Source: Vibrio navarrensis
GTDB taxonomy: Bacteria; Pseudomonadota; Gammaproteobacteria; Enterobacterales; Vibrionaceae
Length of the DNA: 64,000 nucleotides
Direction of reading: 5' to 3'
Assembly: GCF_015767675.1 (NCBI RefSeq)
Contig: NZ_CP065217.1
Coordinates: 496,001-560,000 of the forward strand
The first letter of the stretch is position 1. The number at the start of each line of letters is the position of its first letter. The notes under the pieces were generated by a model, which saw only the letters and a program-made list of their open reading frames with translations, made no database searches and was not told where the DNA came from. Of this stretch, positions 1 through 15,552 are shown one piece after another. The position numbers and the translations under genes were made by a program.

Positions 1-337
1 TCAATTGCCTGGCCAGTGTTTCATTGCTACGCCAGTCAAGCGCCAAGAGCAGCAGCGCCAACTCAAACAGCTCTGTTTGCCACACTAAAGGCTGCAGGGC
101 AACGAGTAGCACTAAGCATGGTAACAGCATCAGTAGCAGTGCAAGAGTGCCGGAGAGTTGATTTTGTGTGTAACTGTCGGGACGATTGACTTTCTCCGCC
201 AACAGTTGGGCGAATTTGTGCCATAGCCTGACCGGATGAGAAGCACGGGGGATAGGCAGAAGCAAATGAAACAACAGCGCGCCCCACATAATGAGGAGCG
301 CGCCATTGGCATAGAGTTGCTTAAACAGTTCTTCCAT
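1..337 (-). CDS. CobD/CbiB-like cobalamin biosynthesis family protein, N-terminal part
   Basis: Partial gene running off the left edge; about 112 residues are visible from an ATG at 335-337. The protein opens with a hydrophobic segment, then a short loop with HPVRLWHKF, then two more hydrophobic stretches. The HPVR motif after the first membrane segment is typical of the CbiB/CobD family of membrane proteins (adenosylcobinamide-phosphate synthesis), and Vibrio genomes carry such a protein beside mtnN. Only 12 nt separate its start from the mtnN stop, so the two probably share a transcript. Assignment rests on the HPVR motif, the membrane profile and context, since the catalytic C-terminal part is not visible; the Vibrio copy may be a divergent paralogue. 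Confidence 0.65.
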   Translation of the reverse strand, partial: MEELFKQLYANGALLIMWGALLFHLLLPIPRASHPVRLWHKFAQLLAEKVNRPDSYTQNQLSGTLALLLMLLPCLVLLVALQPLVWQTELFELALLLLALDWRSNETLARQL

Positions 338-349
338 GAACGCGTGCGA

Positions 350-1045
350 TTATTTGATCAGCGACAGCATGTTGAAGACCATTTGCGACGAGCTTTGTGC
401 CGCCAATGGGAGAAACTCTTCAAAACTCATTGGCGACTCTTTATCCGCCACATCTGAGATGGCGCGCACGACTACAAACGGCACTTTGAACTGGTGGCAA
501 GTCTGGGCAATGGCTGAGGCTTCCATTTCAACGGCAATCACATTTGGGAAGTGGCTACGAATGAAAGTTTGGCGCTCTGCGGTGCAGACAAACGCATCGC
601 CTGTACAGATCAAGCCGCGCACCGCGTGTTGACCTTCCATTTGCGCCAGCGCTTTTTCCGCGAGGCTCATTAGCTTTTCATCGGCTTCAAAAGCCGCTGG
701 TTGGCCTGCCATCTGGCCAATTTCGTAGCCAAATGCCGTGACGTCGGCGTCGTGGTGGCGAACTTCGCTGGAGATCACCACATCACCCAAGTTGAGGCTT
801 GCGTCAAAACCGCCAGCCGAGCCAGTGTTGATCACCACGTCAGGTTGATATTCATCGAGCAGAATCGTTGTGCCAATGGCTGCGGCCACTTTACCAATAC
901 CCGATTGCAGCAACACCACTTCAACGCCGTTGATCTGACCTGAATAAAAGGTGCAGCCTGCTTTGCTGGCTGTTTTTGCGTTTTGCAGCGCGTCTTTAAG
1001 AATGGCAACTTCTTGTTGCATTGCACCGATAATACCAACTTTCAT
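350..1045 (-). CDS. mtnN: 5'-methylthioadenosine/S-adenosylhomocysteine nucleosidase
   Basis: Cytosolic nucleosidase that cleaves adenine from methylthioadenosine and S-adenosylhomocysteine. It recycles methionine and purine and makes S-ribosylhomocysteine, the precursor that LuxS turns into AI-2. The 231 residues match the family length (E. coli 232). Visible are the N-terminal [13 protein letters not shown] with the catalytic Glu12, the SGIGKVAA and NTGSAGGF glycine-rich segments, the VEMEASAIA ribose-binding motif, and RAISDVAD near residue 198 carrying the catalytic Asp. The start is the ATG at 1043-1045. It is followed closely by the CobD/CbiB-like gene. Assignment is firm. Confidence 0.97.
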   Translation of the reverse strand: MKVGIIGAMQQEVAILKDALQNAKTASKAGCTFYSGQINGVEVVLLQSGIGKVAAAIGTTILLDEYQPDVVINTGSAGGFDASLNLGDVVISSEVRHHDADVTAFGYEIGQMAGQPAAFEADEKLMSLAEKALAQMEGQHAVRGLICTGDAFVCTAERQTFIRSHFPNVIAVEMEASAIAQTCHQFKVPFVVVRAISDVADKESPMSFEEFLPLAAQSSSQMVFNMLSLIK

Positions 1046-1138
1046 ATCAATCTCTTGTGTTCAACATTTGAATGGGCGTGAGTATAGCAAAGCTCTCTGA
1101 CAATAAGTACAGTCTGTTTGGGCGTCTGGCTTCGCTGA

Positions 1139-1567
1139 TTATTCGATGAGTCCGGCCTCTTGTAGCAAGGCTCTTAACTGCTCGGCTCGCTTACGGTTGA
1201 CACCAAAATCAGAATAGCCTACCCGAGATTCTGAGCGCACCAACAGTTGCTTGCCATCCATTTTCAGTTCCAAATCATCGACAAAACGAAATACGCGTGA
1301 AGTGCATTCGATGCGCAGATAATTTCCTTGCTGCTGTGCGCTTTTGGCTCCGGGAAGCTGTAATGCAACTTGTTCTATCTGAGCCAAAGTTGCCTGTGGT
1401 TTGAGAACAAAAGGCTCAAGGTGAAACTTGTCGCGATTTTCTTGTGTAGAAACGCAGTTTGGCTTATCGCCACAAGGGGAAGCGGTTCGGTCCATCATTG
1501 GCGTGACTCCGGTTGCGCAGGCCGTTAGCCCACAGAGGCAGAAGGTGAGAAGAACGGCTTGTTTCAT
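1139..1567 (-). CDS. DUF1499 family lipoprotein
   Basis: Predicted 142-residue lipoprotein of unknown function. I start it at the ATG at 1565-1567, giving MKQAVLLTFCLCGLTAC: a short hydrophobic signal ending in an LTAC lipobox, preceded by GAGGT. A longer in-frame start at 1648 would place the coding region across the terminator hairpin at 1624-1656, so I reject it. The mature part contains CGDKPNCVST and the RSESRVGYSDFGVNRKRAEQL segment (two pieces: RSESRVGYSD and FGVNRKRAEQ) characteristic of DUF1499. It lies between the gltD terminator and mtnN on the same strand, as a single-gene unit. No function is established for the family. Confidence 0.85.
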   Translation of the reverse strand: MKQAVLLTFCLCGLTACATGVTPMMDRTASPCGDKPNCVSTQENRDKFHLEPFVLKPQATLAQIEQVALQLPGAKSAQQQGNYLRIECTSRVFRFVDDLELKMDGKQLLVRSESRVGYSDFGVNRKRAEQLRALLQEAGLIE

Positions 1568-1623
1568 ATTGGTACCTCGCATTGAGAGATAGCGACGTTG
1601 AGTGAATGTATTCAGTCTAAAAC

Positions 1624-1656
1624 AAAAGAGGTTGGTGTCCATCACCAACCTCTTTT
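1624..1656. terminator. Intrinsic terminator between gltD and the DUF1499 gene
   Basis: Perfect 14-bp inverted repeat AAAAGAGGTTGGTG / CACCAACCTCTTTT with a 5-nt loop (1638-1642). The A and T runs on the two sides make it readable on both strands. It lies just past the gltD stop on the minus strand. Confidence 0.88.
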
Positions 1657-1668
1657 CTACATCCAGAA

Positions 1669-7562
<5,894 letters not shown>

Positions 7563-7995
7563 TGCAATTCTCCCTTTGCTTCTCTGTCTTCCGGACAGAA
7601 ATACCAGCATAAAGTTTGGCGGTATAGATGACTAACTATGCATTTTAATTGTTCTATTTTGTATATTAATGCACCAAAACTGTTAGAAAGTTTTAACAAA
7701 AAGTAATGCATTATTTTGCATTGAGTTCACAACGTATAGGTTATTGTGAAAAAGGTCAAGTTGTTAGTGAAAAATCACGTTAGCGCGGGATTTACCATGT
7801 AATGGTCTAAATAAAATGTTTAAATTCAATTAGATAGTTTTTGTGATGTTACATTTTTGCAACATGAAGAATTTCGTAGGCAGAAAAAAGACCAGCATAA
7901 AATGCTGGTCAATAAGAAAAGTTTGGAAGGATTGCGTATTGGTTACCGGTATCAGGCAGCTGTTTTGCGTGCACCGCCTGATACCAGTTGGTTTA
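7563..7995. other. Intergenic region between the two glutamate synthase operons
   Basis: 433 bp. The part next to gltB (about 7,611-7,860) is AT-rich and must hold the gltBD promoter on the minus strand; I could not fix a convincing -35/-10 pair or a sigma-54 element. The part next to the second gltD contains two hairpins: GGTATCAGGC (7948-7957) with GCCTGATACC (7976-7985), and the terminator at 7890-7910. No gene is supported; the 65-codon plus-strand ORF at 7857-8054 runs through both hairpins and into gltD. Confidence 0.6.
7883..7910 (-). terminator. Intrinsic terminator of the second gltBD operon
   Basis: GACCAGCAT (7890-7898) pairs with ATGCTGGTC (7902-7910) over a 3-nt loop. The A run at 7883-7889 becomes a U run on the minus-strand transcript. 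A second hairpin (7948-7985) lies between it and the gltD stop at 7996. Confidence 0.85.
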
Positions 7996-9468
7996 TCAGC
8001 CAGCAGAGAGCATCAGTGAATCAGCTTTGGCTTCTAAGTTTGTGTTGCCCATGAGGTAAGCATCGATAGCGCGAGCACTTTCGCGCCCTTCGTTGATACA
8101 ACGTACCACCAAAGATTGGCCAGTACGCATATCACCGGCGGCAAAAACGCCCGGTTGATTGGTCTGGAAATCTTGAGTGGCGACGTTGCCACGCTCATCA
8201 AGCGCCACATTCAGTTGGGCAAGAACGCCGTGAGGCTCTGGATGGAGGAAACCCATAGCCAGAAACGCCATGTCACAAGGGATCACACGTTCGCTGCCTG
8301 CCACTTCTTCAAAGCTAGGGCGCTCACCTGGGGCGGCCTCTTTCCACACAATATCAGCGAGGCGCAGGCCAGTGACTTGCCCCTGCTCATTGCCAATAAA
8401 TTCCTTGGTCAAAATGTTCCAATGGCGCTCAGAACCCTCTTCATGCGAGGTCGATGTGCGCAGAATCATAGGATATTGCGGCCAAGGCATATTGGCAGGG
8501 CGTTTTTCTGGTGGCATCGGCATGATTTCCACTTGCGTGATGCTGGCGGCGCCGTGACGGTTTGAGGTGCCGACACAGTCAGAGCCAGTATCGCCACCGC
8601 CGATCACCACCACATGTTTGCCAGCTGCGTGGATCTCTTCCCCTTTGAGATCCATGTTGTTCGCGCGGCGGTTGTTTTGCGCCAAAAACTGCATCGCAAA
8701 ATAGACGCCATTCAGCTCACGGCCTGGGATGGGCAGATCGCGCGGCACGGTCGAGCCGCCAGTCAGCAGCACCACATCGTACTCTTGGCGAATTTGCTGC
8801 GCGTTGACGTTAACGCCAACGTGTTGATTGACTTTAAATTCAACACCAGCTTGTGCCATCAAATCGATTTTACGATCAATGATGTCCATGCCCAGTTTGA
8901 AATCTGGAATCCCAAAGCGCAGCAAACCACCGACCTTTTCGTCGCGCTCAAACACGGTGACAAAATGGCCCGCACTGTTCAGCTGCTCTGCAGCCGCAAG
9001 GCCCGCCGGGCCAGAGCCGATGATCGCGACTTTTTTCCCCGTGCGTGAACGAGGGGTTTTCGGTTTGGCGTACCCTTCACGATACGCCGTTTCCACGATG
9101 GTTTTCTCGATATTACAAATGGTGATCGGATCTTGGTTGATGCCAAGCACACAGGCGCTTTCACACGGCGCAGGGCAGACGCGACCGGTAAACTCAGGGA
9201 AGTTATTGGTCGAACTTAGGATCTGCCACGCCTCTTCCCAGCTATCACGGTACACCGCGTCATTAAACTCTGGGATGATGTTACCGATCGGGCAGCCGTT
9301 ATGACAAAACGGCACGCCACAATCCATACAACGTGATGCTTGTGTGTTGATTTTTTTACCAAAATCGTTGTTTAGGACAAATTCCTTGTTGTTTTGGACA
9401 CGAACTGCTGGGTCAATTTTCTTCGGCAGTTCACGACCAAACTCTAAAAATCCAGTAGGCTTACCCAT
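7996..9468 (-). CDS. gltD: Glutamate synthase small subunit, second (non-Escherichia) type
   Basis: 490-residue GltD-type flavoprotein, partner of the gltB immediately upstream (its ATG directly follows the gltB stop). Fe-S cysteines occur in [20 protein letters not shown] and [18 protein letters not shown] binding is at [17 protein letters not shown] and NADPH binding at [34 protein letters not shown] closes the protein. Several motif details ([28 protein letters not shown]) resemble the GltD of Bacillus, Bacteroidetes and plastid-type glutamate synthases rather than E. coli GltD. So this is a separate lineage and not a recent duplicate of the copy at 1,669. The start has GGAGG 8 nt upstream. 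Confidence 0.95.
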   Translation of the reverse strand: MGKPTGFLEFGRELPKKIDPAVRVQNNKEFVLNNDFGKKINTQASRCMDCGVPFCHNGCPIGNIIPEFNDAVYRDSWEEAWQILSSTNNFPEFTGRVCPAPCESACVLGINQDPITICNIEKTIVETAYREGYAKPKTPRSRTGKKVAIIGSGPAGLAAAEQLNSAGHFVTVFERDEKVGGLLRFGIPDFKLGMDIIDRKIDLMAQAGVEFKVNQHVGVNVNAQQIRQEYDVVLLTGGSTVPRDLPIPGRELNGVYFAMQFLAQNNRRANNMDLKGEEIHAAGKHVVVIGGGDTGSDCVGTSNRHGAASITQVEIMPMPPEKRPANMPWPQYPMILRTSTSHEEGSERHWNILTKEFIGNEQGQVTGLRLADIVWKEAAPGERPSFEEVAGSERVIPCDMAFLAMGFLHPEPHGVLAQLNVALDERGNVATQDFQTNQPGVFAAGDMRTGQSLVVRCINEGRESARAIDAYLMGNTNLEAKADSLMLSAG

Positions 9469-12400
9469 TTACACGGCCTCCGCTTCTTGTTGTTCTGCCT
9501 CTGCCTTGCGTTTTTTCAGCACCGCTTTGTAATCACGTGGCATCACTTTCACCAAGGATTTCAAGCTGCTTTCAAAGTTATCAAGGAAAGACTGAGCCAC
9601 TTCACTTCCTGTGAATTGAACATGCTTGGTCAGCATCTCCATTAGCAGGTCTTTGTCTTCTTGTTCGATTGGGTCTAAGTCGACCAATTCTGGGTTGAGT
9701 TTCGAGTTAAAATCACCCGATTTGTCCCAAACGTAGGCCACGCCACCGCTCATGCCAGCGGCGAAGTTGCGCCCGGTTGAACCAAGAATGAGCGCCACAC
9801 CGCCGGTCATGTATTCACAGCCGTGGTCACCGACGCCTTCAACCACCACTTTCGCGCCGGAGTTACGCACACAGAAACGTTCACCCGCTAAGCCGCGAAT
9901 GTAAGATTCGCCAGACGTCGCACCGTAGAAACAGACGTTACCGACAATAATGTTGTCTTCTGCGACGAGCGTGGAGTTGGCGTCAGGGTAGAGCACCAAT
10001 GTGCCGCCCGACAAGCCTTTACCCCAGTAGTCGTTGGCATCGCCTTCCACCTCAAACTTCACTCCTTTCGCAAGGAATGCGCCGAAAGACTGACCCGCAC
10101 TGCCAGTGAACTTAACCTGCATCGGCTGTGGTAAGCCTTGATCTTTATACACTTTGGAGATTTCGTTCGACAGCATGGTGCCAACCGAGCGGTCGGTGTT
10201 GATGATCGGAAACTCGGCTTGTACCGCTTGGCCGTATTCCAGCGCAGGTTGCGCTACCTTGATCAGTTGGCGATCCAGTACTGCTTCCAAGTGATGGTTC
10301 TGCTGAGTTTGACAGTAGATGCCGTCTTGCTCGCGTGGCTGCTCAAGGAACAGCACAGGAGAGAGATCCAAGTTTTTGTACTTCCAGTGAGCAACGTTGT
10401 CGCGCACTTTCAGTTTATGCGCTTGGCCGACCATCTCTGCAATGGTGCGAAAGCCAAGTTCCGCCATGATTTCACGCAGGCCCTGCGCCATGTACTGGAA
10501 GAAGGTCACGACGTCATCCACGCGGCCGTCGAAACGCTCACGCAGCGTTTTGTTTTGCGTGGCAATGCCAACTGGGCAGGTGTTCTTATGACACTTACGC
10601 ATCATGATACAGCCTTCTACCACCAGAGCGGCGGTAGCAACACCCCACTCTTCGGCACCCAATAGAGTGGCAATCGCGATGTCGCGCGGGGTTTTCATCT
10701 GACCATCGGCTTGCACCACGATACGGTTACGCAGGCCGTTTTTCAGCAGCGTTTGGTGCGTTTCAGCTAGGCCAAGTTCCCACGGCAGACCGGTGTGACG
10801 AATCGAAGAGATTGGTGATGCGCCCGTACCGCCGTCGTGGCCAGCAATTAGCACCACATCGGCCTTGGCTTTCGCAACGCCCGAGGCGATGGTGCCAACC
10901 CCCGCTTCAGAGACCAATTTGACGTTGACGCGACCTTTACGGTTGGCGTTTTTCAGGTCAAAGATCAGCTGGGCTAAGTCTTCAATCGAGTAGATATCGT
11001 GGTGTGGCGGTGGCGAAATCAGGCCCACTCCCGGAGTGGAGTGACGCGTTGCGCCGATCCAATCATCGACTTTATCGCCAGGCAACTGACCACCTTCACC
11101 CGGTTTCGCGCCTTGCGCCATCTTGATCTGGATTTCATCTGAGTTGGTCAGATAGTAAGAGGTGACGCCAAAGCGGCCAGAAGCAACCTGCTTGATGGCT
11201 GAACGCTCAGAATCGCCATTCTCTCTCGGTTCAAAACGGAGCGGATCTTCACCGCCTTCACCCGAGTTGGATTTCGCGCCAAGGCGGTTCATGGCAACGG
11301 CAAGAGTGGAGTGCGCTTCGTAAGAGATCGAACCAAACGACATCGCCCCTGTGGCGAAGCGTTTAACGATGCTCTCAATCGGTTCCACTTCTTCAATCGG
11401 AATAGAGCCGGCGGGATTTTTGACAAAATCAAGTTGGCTGCGCAGCGTGACCGCTTTGTCGCCTTGACTATCGACCGCAGCGGCGTACTTCTTGAATTCT
11501 TGGAAGTCTTTGTTGCGCGTTGAATGTTGCAGCAAATGAATGGTTTCAGGGTTGAACAGGTGTTTTTCGCCACGCTGTTTCCACTGATACACGCCGCCGA
11601 CATCCAACATCTGGACTGGGATTTCACGAGTTGGGTAACCAACACGATGACGCACCAAGACTTCTTTGGCGATGTCATCGAGCGTCAAGCCTTGAATACG
11701 GGTGACGGTTCCGGTGAAGTATTTATCGACCACCGCTTTGCTGATGCCAAGCGCTTCGAAGATCTGCGCGCCGTGGTAAGACTGCAGCGTGGAGATGCCC
11801 ATCTTAGAGAAGATTTTCAGCAGGCCGCCGTTGACACCCTTGCGGTAGTTGTTGAAGTACTGCTCAACCGACACGCTGGCATCCAGCTTTTTACGACGTT
11901 GCAGATCAACGATGGTTTCGGTGACCAGATATGGGTTCACCGCATTGGCACCGTAGCCGACCAGTGTGGCGAAGTGGTGCGTTTCACGCGCATCACCAGT
12001 CTCGACCACGATACCGCATTTGGCACGCAGGCCTTTACGGATCAGGTGATGATGCACAGCGCCTACCGCCAGCATGGCAGGGATGGCGGCGTGGTTGGAG
12101 TTTACCGCGCGGTCTGTCAGCAAGATAATTGAGTAACCGTCGATGACCGCATCTTCGGCGTACTGGCAAATACGCTTTAGCGCGCGCTCCAGTTTGCCCG
12201 CATCTTCACTGGCTTGGAAAACGATATCCAGCGTTTTGGCTTGTAGATGCTCGTTGTCAATTGCGCGCAGCTTTTCCAGCTCGGCGTTGGAGATAACGGG
12301 CGATTCCAATTCCACTTTACGGCAATGAACTGGCGATTCCGCCAATAGGTTCTGATCTTTACCTATGTAGGTATTGAGCGACATCACCATACGTTCGCGG

Positions 12401-14007
12401 ATCGGGTCGATCGGCGGGTTGGTCACCTGAGCAAACAACTGCTTAAAGTAGTTGGCAAGATGCTGCGATTGGTGCGACAAAATCGCTACTGGCCAGTCAG
12501 CGCCCATCGAACCCAGCGGCTCGTAACCTGTTTGTGCCAGCGGCAGAATGATTTCGTTTACTTCTTCCGCGCTGATGCCGAAGGCTTGTTGGCGATGCAG
12601 CAGACGCTCTGGTGAAGGTTGGCTGTGAACGTTGTCGGCATCTGGCAGCGATTTTAAGCTCAGCAGGTTGTCTTGTACCCACTGCTCATAAGGCTGCGCG
12701 TTGGCGATGGAGTCTTTCACTTCTTCATCTGAAATGATGCGACCCTGTTCGAGATCGGCGACAAAGATGCGCCCTGGCTGCAAGCGGCCACGGTACTCGA
12801 CGTTTTCCGCAGGCACTTCGACTACGCCAGACTCTGACGCCATGATCAGCATGTTGTCTTTGGTCACGGTATAGCGAGACGGGCGAAGGCCGTTACGATC
12901 GAGCGTCGCACCCACCTGAACACCGTCGGTGAAGCAGACAGACGCAGGGCCATCCCACGGTTCCATAATGTTGGCGTGGTATTGGTAAAAAGCGCGGCGT
13001 TTCGCATCCATGGCTTTGTTTTCCTGCCACGCTTCTGGGATCATCATCATCAATGCGTGTGGCAAGCTGCGGCCAGAGAGTACCAAAAGCTCCAGCACCA
13101 TATCGAAGTTGGCCGAATCCGATGCGCCTTCTTGGCACACAGGCAACAGCATGTCGATTTCGGCTTGAGTGAATAGCTTGGATTCTAGGATCGCTTCACG
13201 CGCTTTCATCCAGTTCAGGTTGCCGCGAACCGTGTTGATCTCGCCGTTGTGAGCGATGTAGCGGAAAGGCTGCGCAAGGCGCCATTTCGGGAAAGTATTG
13301 GTAGAGAAACGCGAGTGAACCAGAGCGAGCGCCGTCACCATGGTTGGGTTTTGCAGATCCAAAAAGTACTGAGGAACCTGCTCTGTGGTCAGTTGGCCTT
13401 TGTAAACCAGTGTCTTGTATGACATCGAGTTGATGTAAAAATCATCGCCGATGTTCGAGACGCTTTCTAGACAGACGCGCACCGTGTAGTTACGCAGCAC
13501 GTACAGTTTACGCTCCAACTCTTCCGGTGTGCAGCCCGGGCCACCCGAGATAAAAACGTGCTCAAATTGAGGCTCTGTGCTAAGTGGATCAGCGCCGATC
13601 ATCGAGTTGTCGGTCGGTAAGACACGGTAGCCTAAAATGTCGAGATCGAGACGCTTGGCATTGCGCTGTAAAATATCGCGACACTGTTCACGCTTGTACT
13701 CGTCTTTCGGGAACAACACCACCCCGACACCGTATTTTTCAAAAGAAGGCAGCTTGAGTCCAAGCTTAACCGCTTCTTCTAAAAGAAATTCATGAGGTTT
13801 TTGCAGCAGAATACCCGCGCCGTCACCACTGCATGGATCACAACCTTGGCCGCCGCGGTGCTCCATTCTTGCCAGCATCTCAAGAGCCTGTGTGACCACT
13901 TGGTGAGACTTACGGTTTTTCAGGTGAGCAACAAAACCAATACCACAGGCGTCATGCTCCAGTTCTGGAGTATACAAACCCTGCGAACTTTGCTCTCTAT
14001 CTACCAT
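9469..14007 (-). CDS. gltB: Glutamate synthase large subunit, second type
   Basis: 1512-residue glutamate synthase large subunit. The start ATG has GGAAGG upstream and gives MVDREQSSQGLYTPELEHDACGIGF, read here as MVDREQSSQGLY then TPELEHDACGIGF; Cys21 is the likely glutaminase nucleophile after propeptide removal. MEHRGGQGCDPCSGDGAG follows in the glutaminase domain. The synthase domain has [30 protein letters not shown] and the canonical GGTGASP. The 3Fe-4S cysteines are in CIMMRKCHKNTCPVGIATQ. The C-terminal beta-helix contains GSAGQSFGAF and GGVALILGSTGRNFAAGMSGG. It is translationally adjacent to the second gltD. A long, hairpin-rich leader precedes it. Confidence 0.95.
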   Translation of the reverse strand: MVDREQSSQGLYTPELEHDACGIGFVAHLKNRKSHQVVTQALEMLARMEHRGGQGCDPCSGDGAGILLQKPHEFLLEEAVKLGLKLPSFEKYGVGVVLFPKDEYKREQCRDILQRNAKRLDLDILGYRVLPTDNSMIGADPLSTEPQFEHVFISGGPGCTPEELERKLYVLRNYTVRVCLESVSNIGDDFYINSMSYKTLVYKGQLTTEQVPQYFLDLQNPTMVTALALVHSRFSTNTFPKWRLAQPFRYIAHNGEINTVRGNLNWMKAREAILESKLFTQAEIDMLLPVCQEGASDSANFDMVLELLVLSGRSLPHALMMMIPEAWQENKAMDAKRRAFYQYHANIMEPWDGPASVCFTDGVQVGATLDRNGLRPSRYTVTKDNMLIMASESGVVEVPAENVEYRGRLQPGRIFVADLEQGRIISDEEVKDSIANAQPYEQWVQDNLLSLKSLPDADNVHSQPSPERLLHRQQAFGISAEEVNEIILPLAQTGYEPLGSMGADWPVAILSHQSQHLANYFKQLFAQVTNPPIDPIRERMVMSLNTYIGKDQNLLAESPVHCRKVELESPVISNAELEKLRAIDNEHLQAKTLDIVFQASEDAGKLERALKRICQYAEDAVIDGYSIILLTDRAVNSNHAAIPAMLAVGAVHHHLIRKGLRAKCGIVVETGDARETHHFATLVGYGANAVNPYLVTETIVDLQRRKKLDASVSVEQYFNNYRKGVNGGLLKIFSKMGISTLQSYHGAQIFEALGISKAVVDKYFTGTVTRIQGLTLDDIAKEVLVRHRVGYPTREIPVQMLDVGGVYQWKQRGEKHLFNPETIHLLQHSTRNKDFQEFKKYAAAVDSQGDKAVTLRSQLDFVKNPAGSIPIEEVEPIESIVKRFATGAMSFGSISYEAHSTLAVAMNRLGAKSNSGEGGEDPLRFEPRENGDSERSAIKQVASGRFGVTSYYLTNSDEIQIKMAQGAKPGEGGQLPGDKVDDWIGATRHSTPGVGLISPPPHHDIYSIEDLAQLIFDLKNANRKGRVNVKLVSEAGVGTIASGVAKAKADVVLIAGHDGGTGASPISSIRHTGLPWELGLAETHQTLLKNGLRNRIVVQADGQMKTPRDIAIATLLGAEEWGVATAALVVEGCIMMRKCHKNTCPVGIATQNKTLRERFDGRVDDVVTFFQYMAQGLREIMAELGFRTIAEMVGQAHKLKVRDNVAHWKYKNLDLSPVLFLEQPREQDGIYCQTQQNHHLEAVLDRQLIKVAQPALEYGQAVQAEFPIINTDRSVGTMLSNEISKVYKDQGLPQPMQVKFTGSAGQSFGAFLAKGVKFEVEGDANDYWGKGLSGGTLVLYPDANSTLVAEDNIIVGNVCFYGATSGESYIRGLAGERFCVRNSGAKVVVEGVGDHGCEYMTGGVALILGSTGRNFAAGMSGGVAYVWDKSGDFNSKLNPELVDLDPIEQEDKDLLMEMLTKHVQFTGSEVAQSFLDNFESSLKSLVKVMPRDYKAVLKKRKAEAEQQEAEAV

Positions 14008-14555
14008 AGATACTTCCTTCCAGTTCTAATTGATGCAACAACCCATGCAGAAAACACTGCATAAATAGTGATTGAGCATCCGTCCTTTATAGTTCTGAGT
14101 CGCAACCAGCAAGGGAAGCTGGTTTTGAGTCCTTTCCGCATCCCACAGGAATCATGTTGTGGGAAAAACAATCCTTGGTGATATCCCGGTTTTATTGGTC
14201 ACTTTATAGTGATTTATATAGGTTGGAGTGGGGCATCACCGACATAATCCGTGTTTCATCTTGTAATTAAAGTCACAAAAATGACGGTTATGTGTAAGTA
14301 TCCTACAATTTTGTGACTAGCCAATGCAACGAAAAGTCTTGGTTGCAGCCCAAAAAAAATCGTTTAAAAATGCATTTTTAGTTTAACATTTATGCAACAT
14401 GCGCGTTTTTTGTCTTTAATTATGCAGGTTTATTGATTTTTACCAGTGAATGGGGTGTTTGAATTCGCTAGCATGCTGTGTTTTTTCTTGCGAATGTGTA
14501 ATTAAATTACATAAATCGAATTAAGATTGATTCCGCTTTAGATTGGGTGAGTTCA
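14008..14555. other. Divergent intergenic region gltB / yhcC with leader hairpins
   Basis: 548 bp between gltB (minus) and yhcC (plus). Nearest gltB, the minus-strand leader has three hairpins: 14047-14062 (TGCAG...CTGCA), 14107-14123 (CCAGC...GCTGG) and 14150-14172 (TCCCACA...TGTGGGA). Farther out is a perfect 10-bp inverted repeat AGTCACAAAA (14271-14280) / TTTTGTGACT (14309-14318). The rest is AT-rich (14340-14520) and should hold the two promoters. I recognise no known riboswitch and no gene. Confidence 0.5.
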
Positions 14556-15500
14556 ATGCAATTACATCAACTGGTGAACACTCTAGGTCAGGACTTGCAG
14601 CGTCGTTATGGGGAGAAAGTCCACAAGCTGACGTTGCATGGTGGCTTTAGTTGCCCGAACCGTGATGGGACGATTGGTCGCGGCGGCTGCACATTCTGCA
14701 ATGTCGCCTCGTTTACCGATGAGCAGGCACAAATCAAGAGCATTCAGTTGCAACTTAGTGAGCGAGCTGGCGAAGTGCATCGCGCCAAACGCTACTTAGC
14801 GTATTTCCAAGCCTATACCAGCACTTATGCGGAAGTGCAGGTATTGAAGAAGATGTATGAAGAAGCGCTGAAAGCGGCGGATATTGTTGGTTTGTGTGTG
14901 GGAACGCGCCCGGATTGCGTGCCCGATGCGGTGCTGGATTTGCTTGCAGGCTATGTGCAGCAGGGATTTGAAATTTGGCTCGAACTGGGCTTGCAGACGG
15001 CGAACGATCAGACGCTCAAACGCATCAACCGTGGTCACGACTTTGCCTGCTATGCCGAGATCACCCGCCGTGCCCGTGCGCTGGGTATCAAAGTGTGTAC
15101 GCATTTGATTGTTGGTTTGCCAAAAGAGAGCGGGCAAGAGAACCGCTTGACGCTCGATAAAGTGATCACCACGGGGACAGATGGGATCAAACTGCATGGT
15201 TTGCATATTGTTGAGGGGAGCACCATGGCGAAAGCGTGGCGTGCAGGCAAATTGGAGGCGCCGAGCTTAGAAGAGTATGTGGCGATTGCGTGCGATCTGA
15301 TCCGTCATACCCCGCCGGAAATCGTTTATCATCGCGTGTCTTCTGCGGCGCGGCGTCCGACCTTGCTCTCCCCATTGTGGTGTGAAAATCGCTGGCTCGC
15401 GATGACGGAAATTGGCAAGGCATTAGCGCAACAGGGGGCGCAAGGCAGCGCACTTGAGCGTCCTTTCCGGTTTACAAAACCCCAATTAAAAGCGGAATAA
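14556..15500 (+). CDS. yhcC: YhcC-type radical SAM protein
   Basis: 314-residue radical SAM protein of the TIGR01212/YhcC family; the biological reaction is not settled. The N-terminus MQLHQLVNTLGQDLQRRYG leads into HKLTLHGGFSCPNRDGTIG, then RGGCTFCN. The cysteines in CPNRDG...CTFC bind the 4Fe-4S cluster in the long-spaced form typical of this subfamily. LCVGTRPDCVPDAVLDLLAG and WLELGLQTANDQTL follow. I choose the ATG at 14556 because GGTGAG lies just upstream and E. coli YhcC begins in the same way; a GTG at 14547 is in frame. In E. coli and vibrios the gene sits between gltB and arcB, as here. Confidence 0.9.
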   Translation: MQLHQLVNTLGQDLQRRYGEKVHKLTLHGGFSCPNRDGTIGRGGCTFCNVASFTDEQAQIKSIQLQLSERAGEVHRAKRYLAYFQAYTSTYAEVQVLKKMYEEALKAADIVGLCVGTRPDCVPDAVLDLLAGYVQQGFEIWLELGLQTANDQTLKRINRGHDFACYAEITRRARALGIKVCTHLIVGLPKESGQENRLTLDKVITTGTDGIKLHGLHIVEGSTMAKAWRAGKLEAPSLEEYVAIACDLIRHTPPEIVYHRVSSAARRPTLLSPLWCENRWLAMTEIGKALAQQGAQGSALERPFRFTKPQLKAE

Positions 15501-15552
15501 CCGCTTATTTGCTGATATATTTGCAAACAGCGTTAAAAATCAGGTAGCAAAG

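Noticed and set aside
7857..8054. 65-codon plus-strand ORF between the two gltBD operons
   Set aside because: It runs across a terminator hairpin and a second inverted repeat and overlaps gltD on the other strand.
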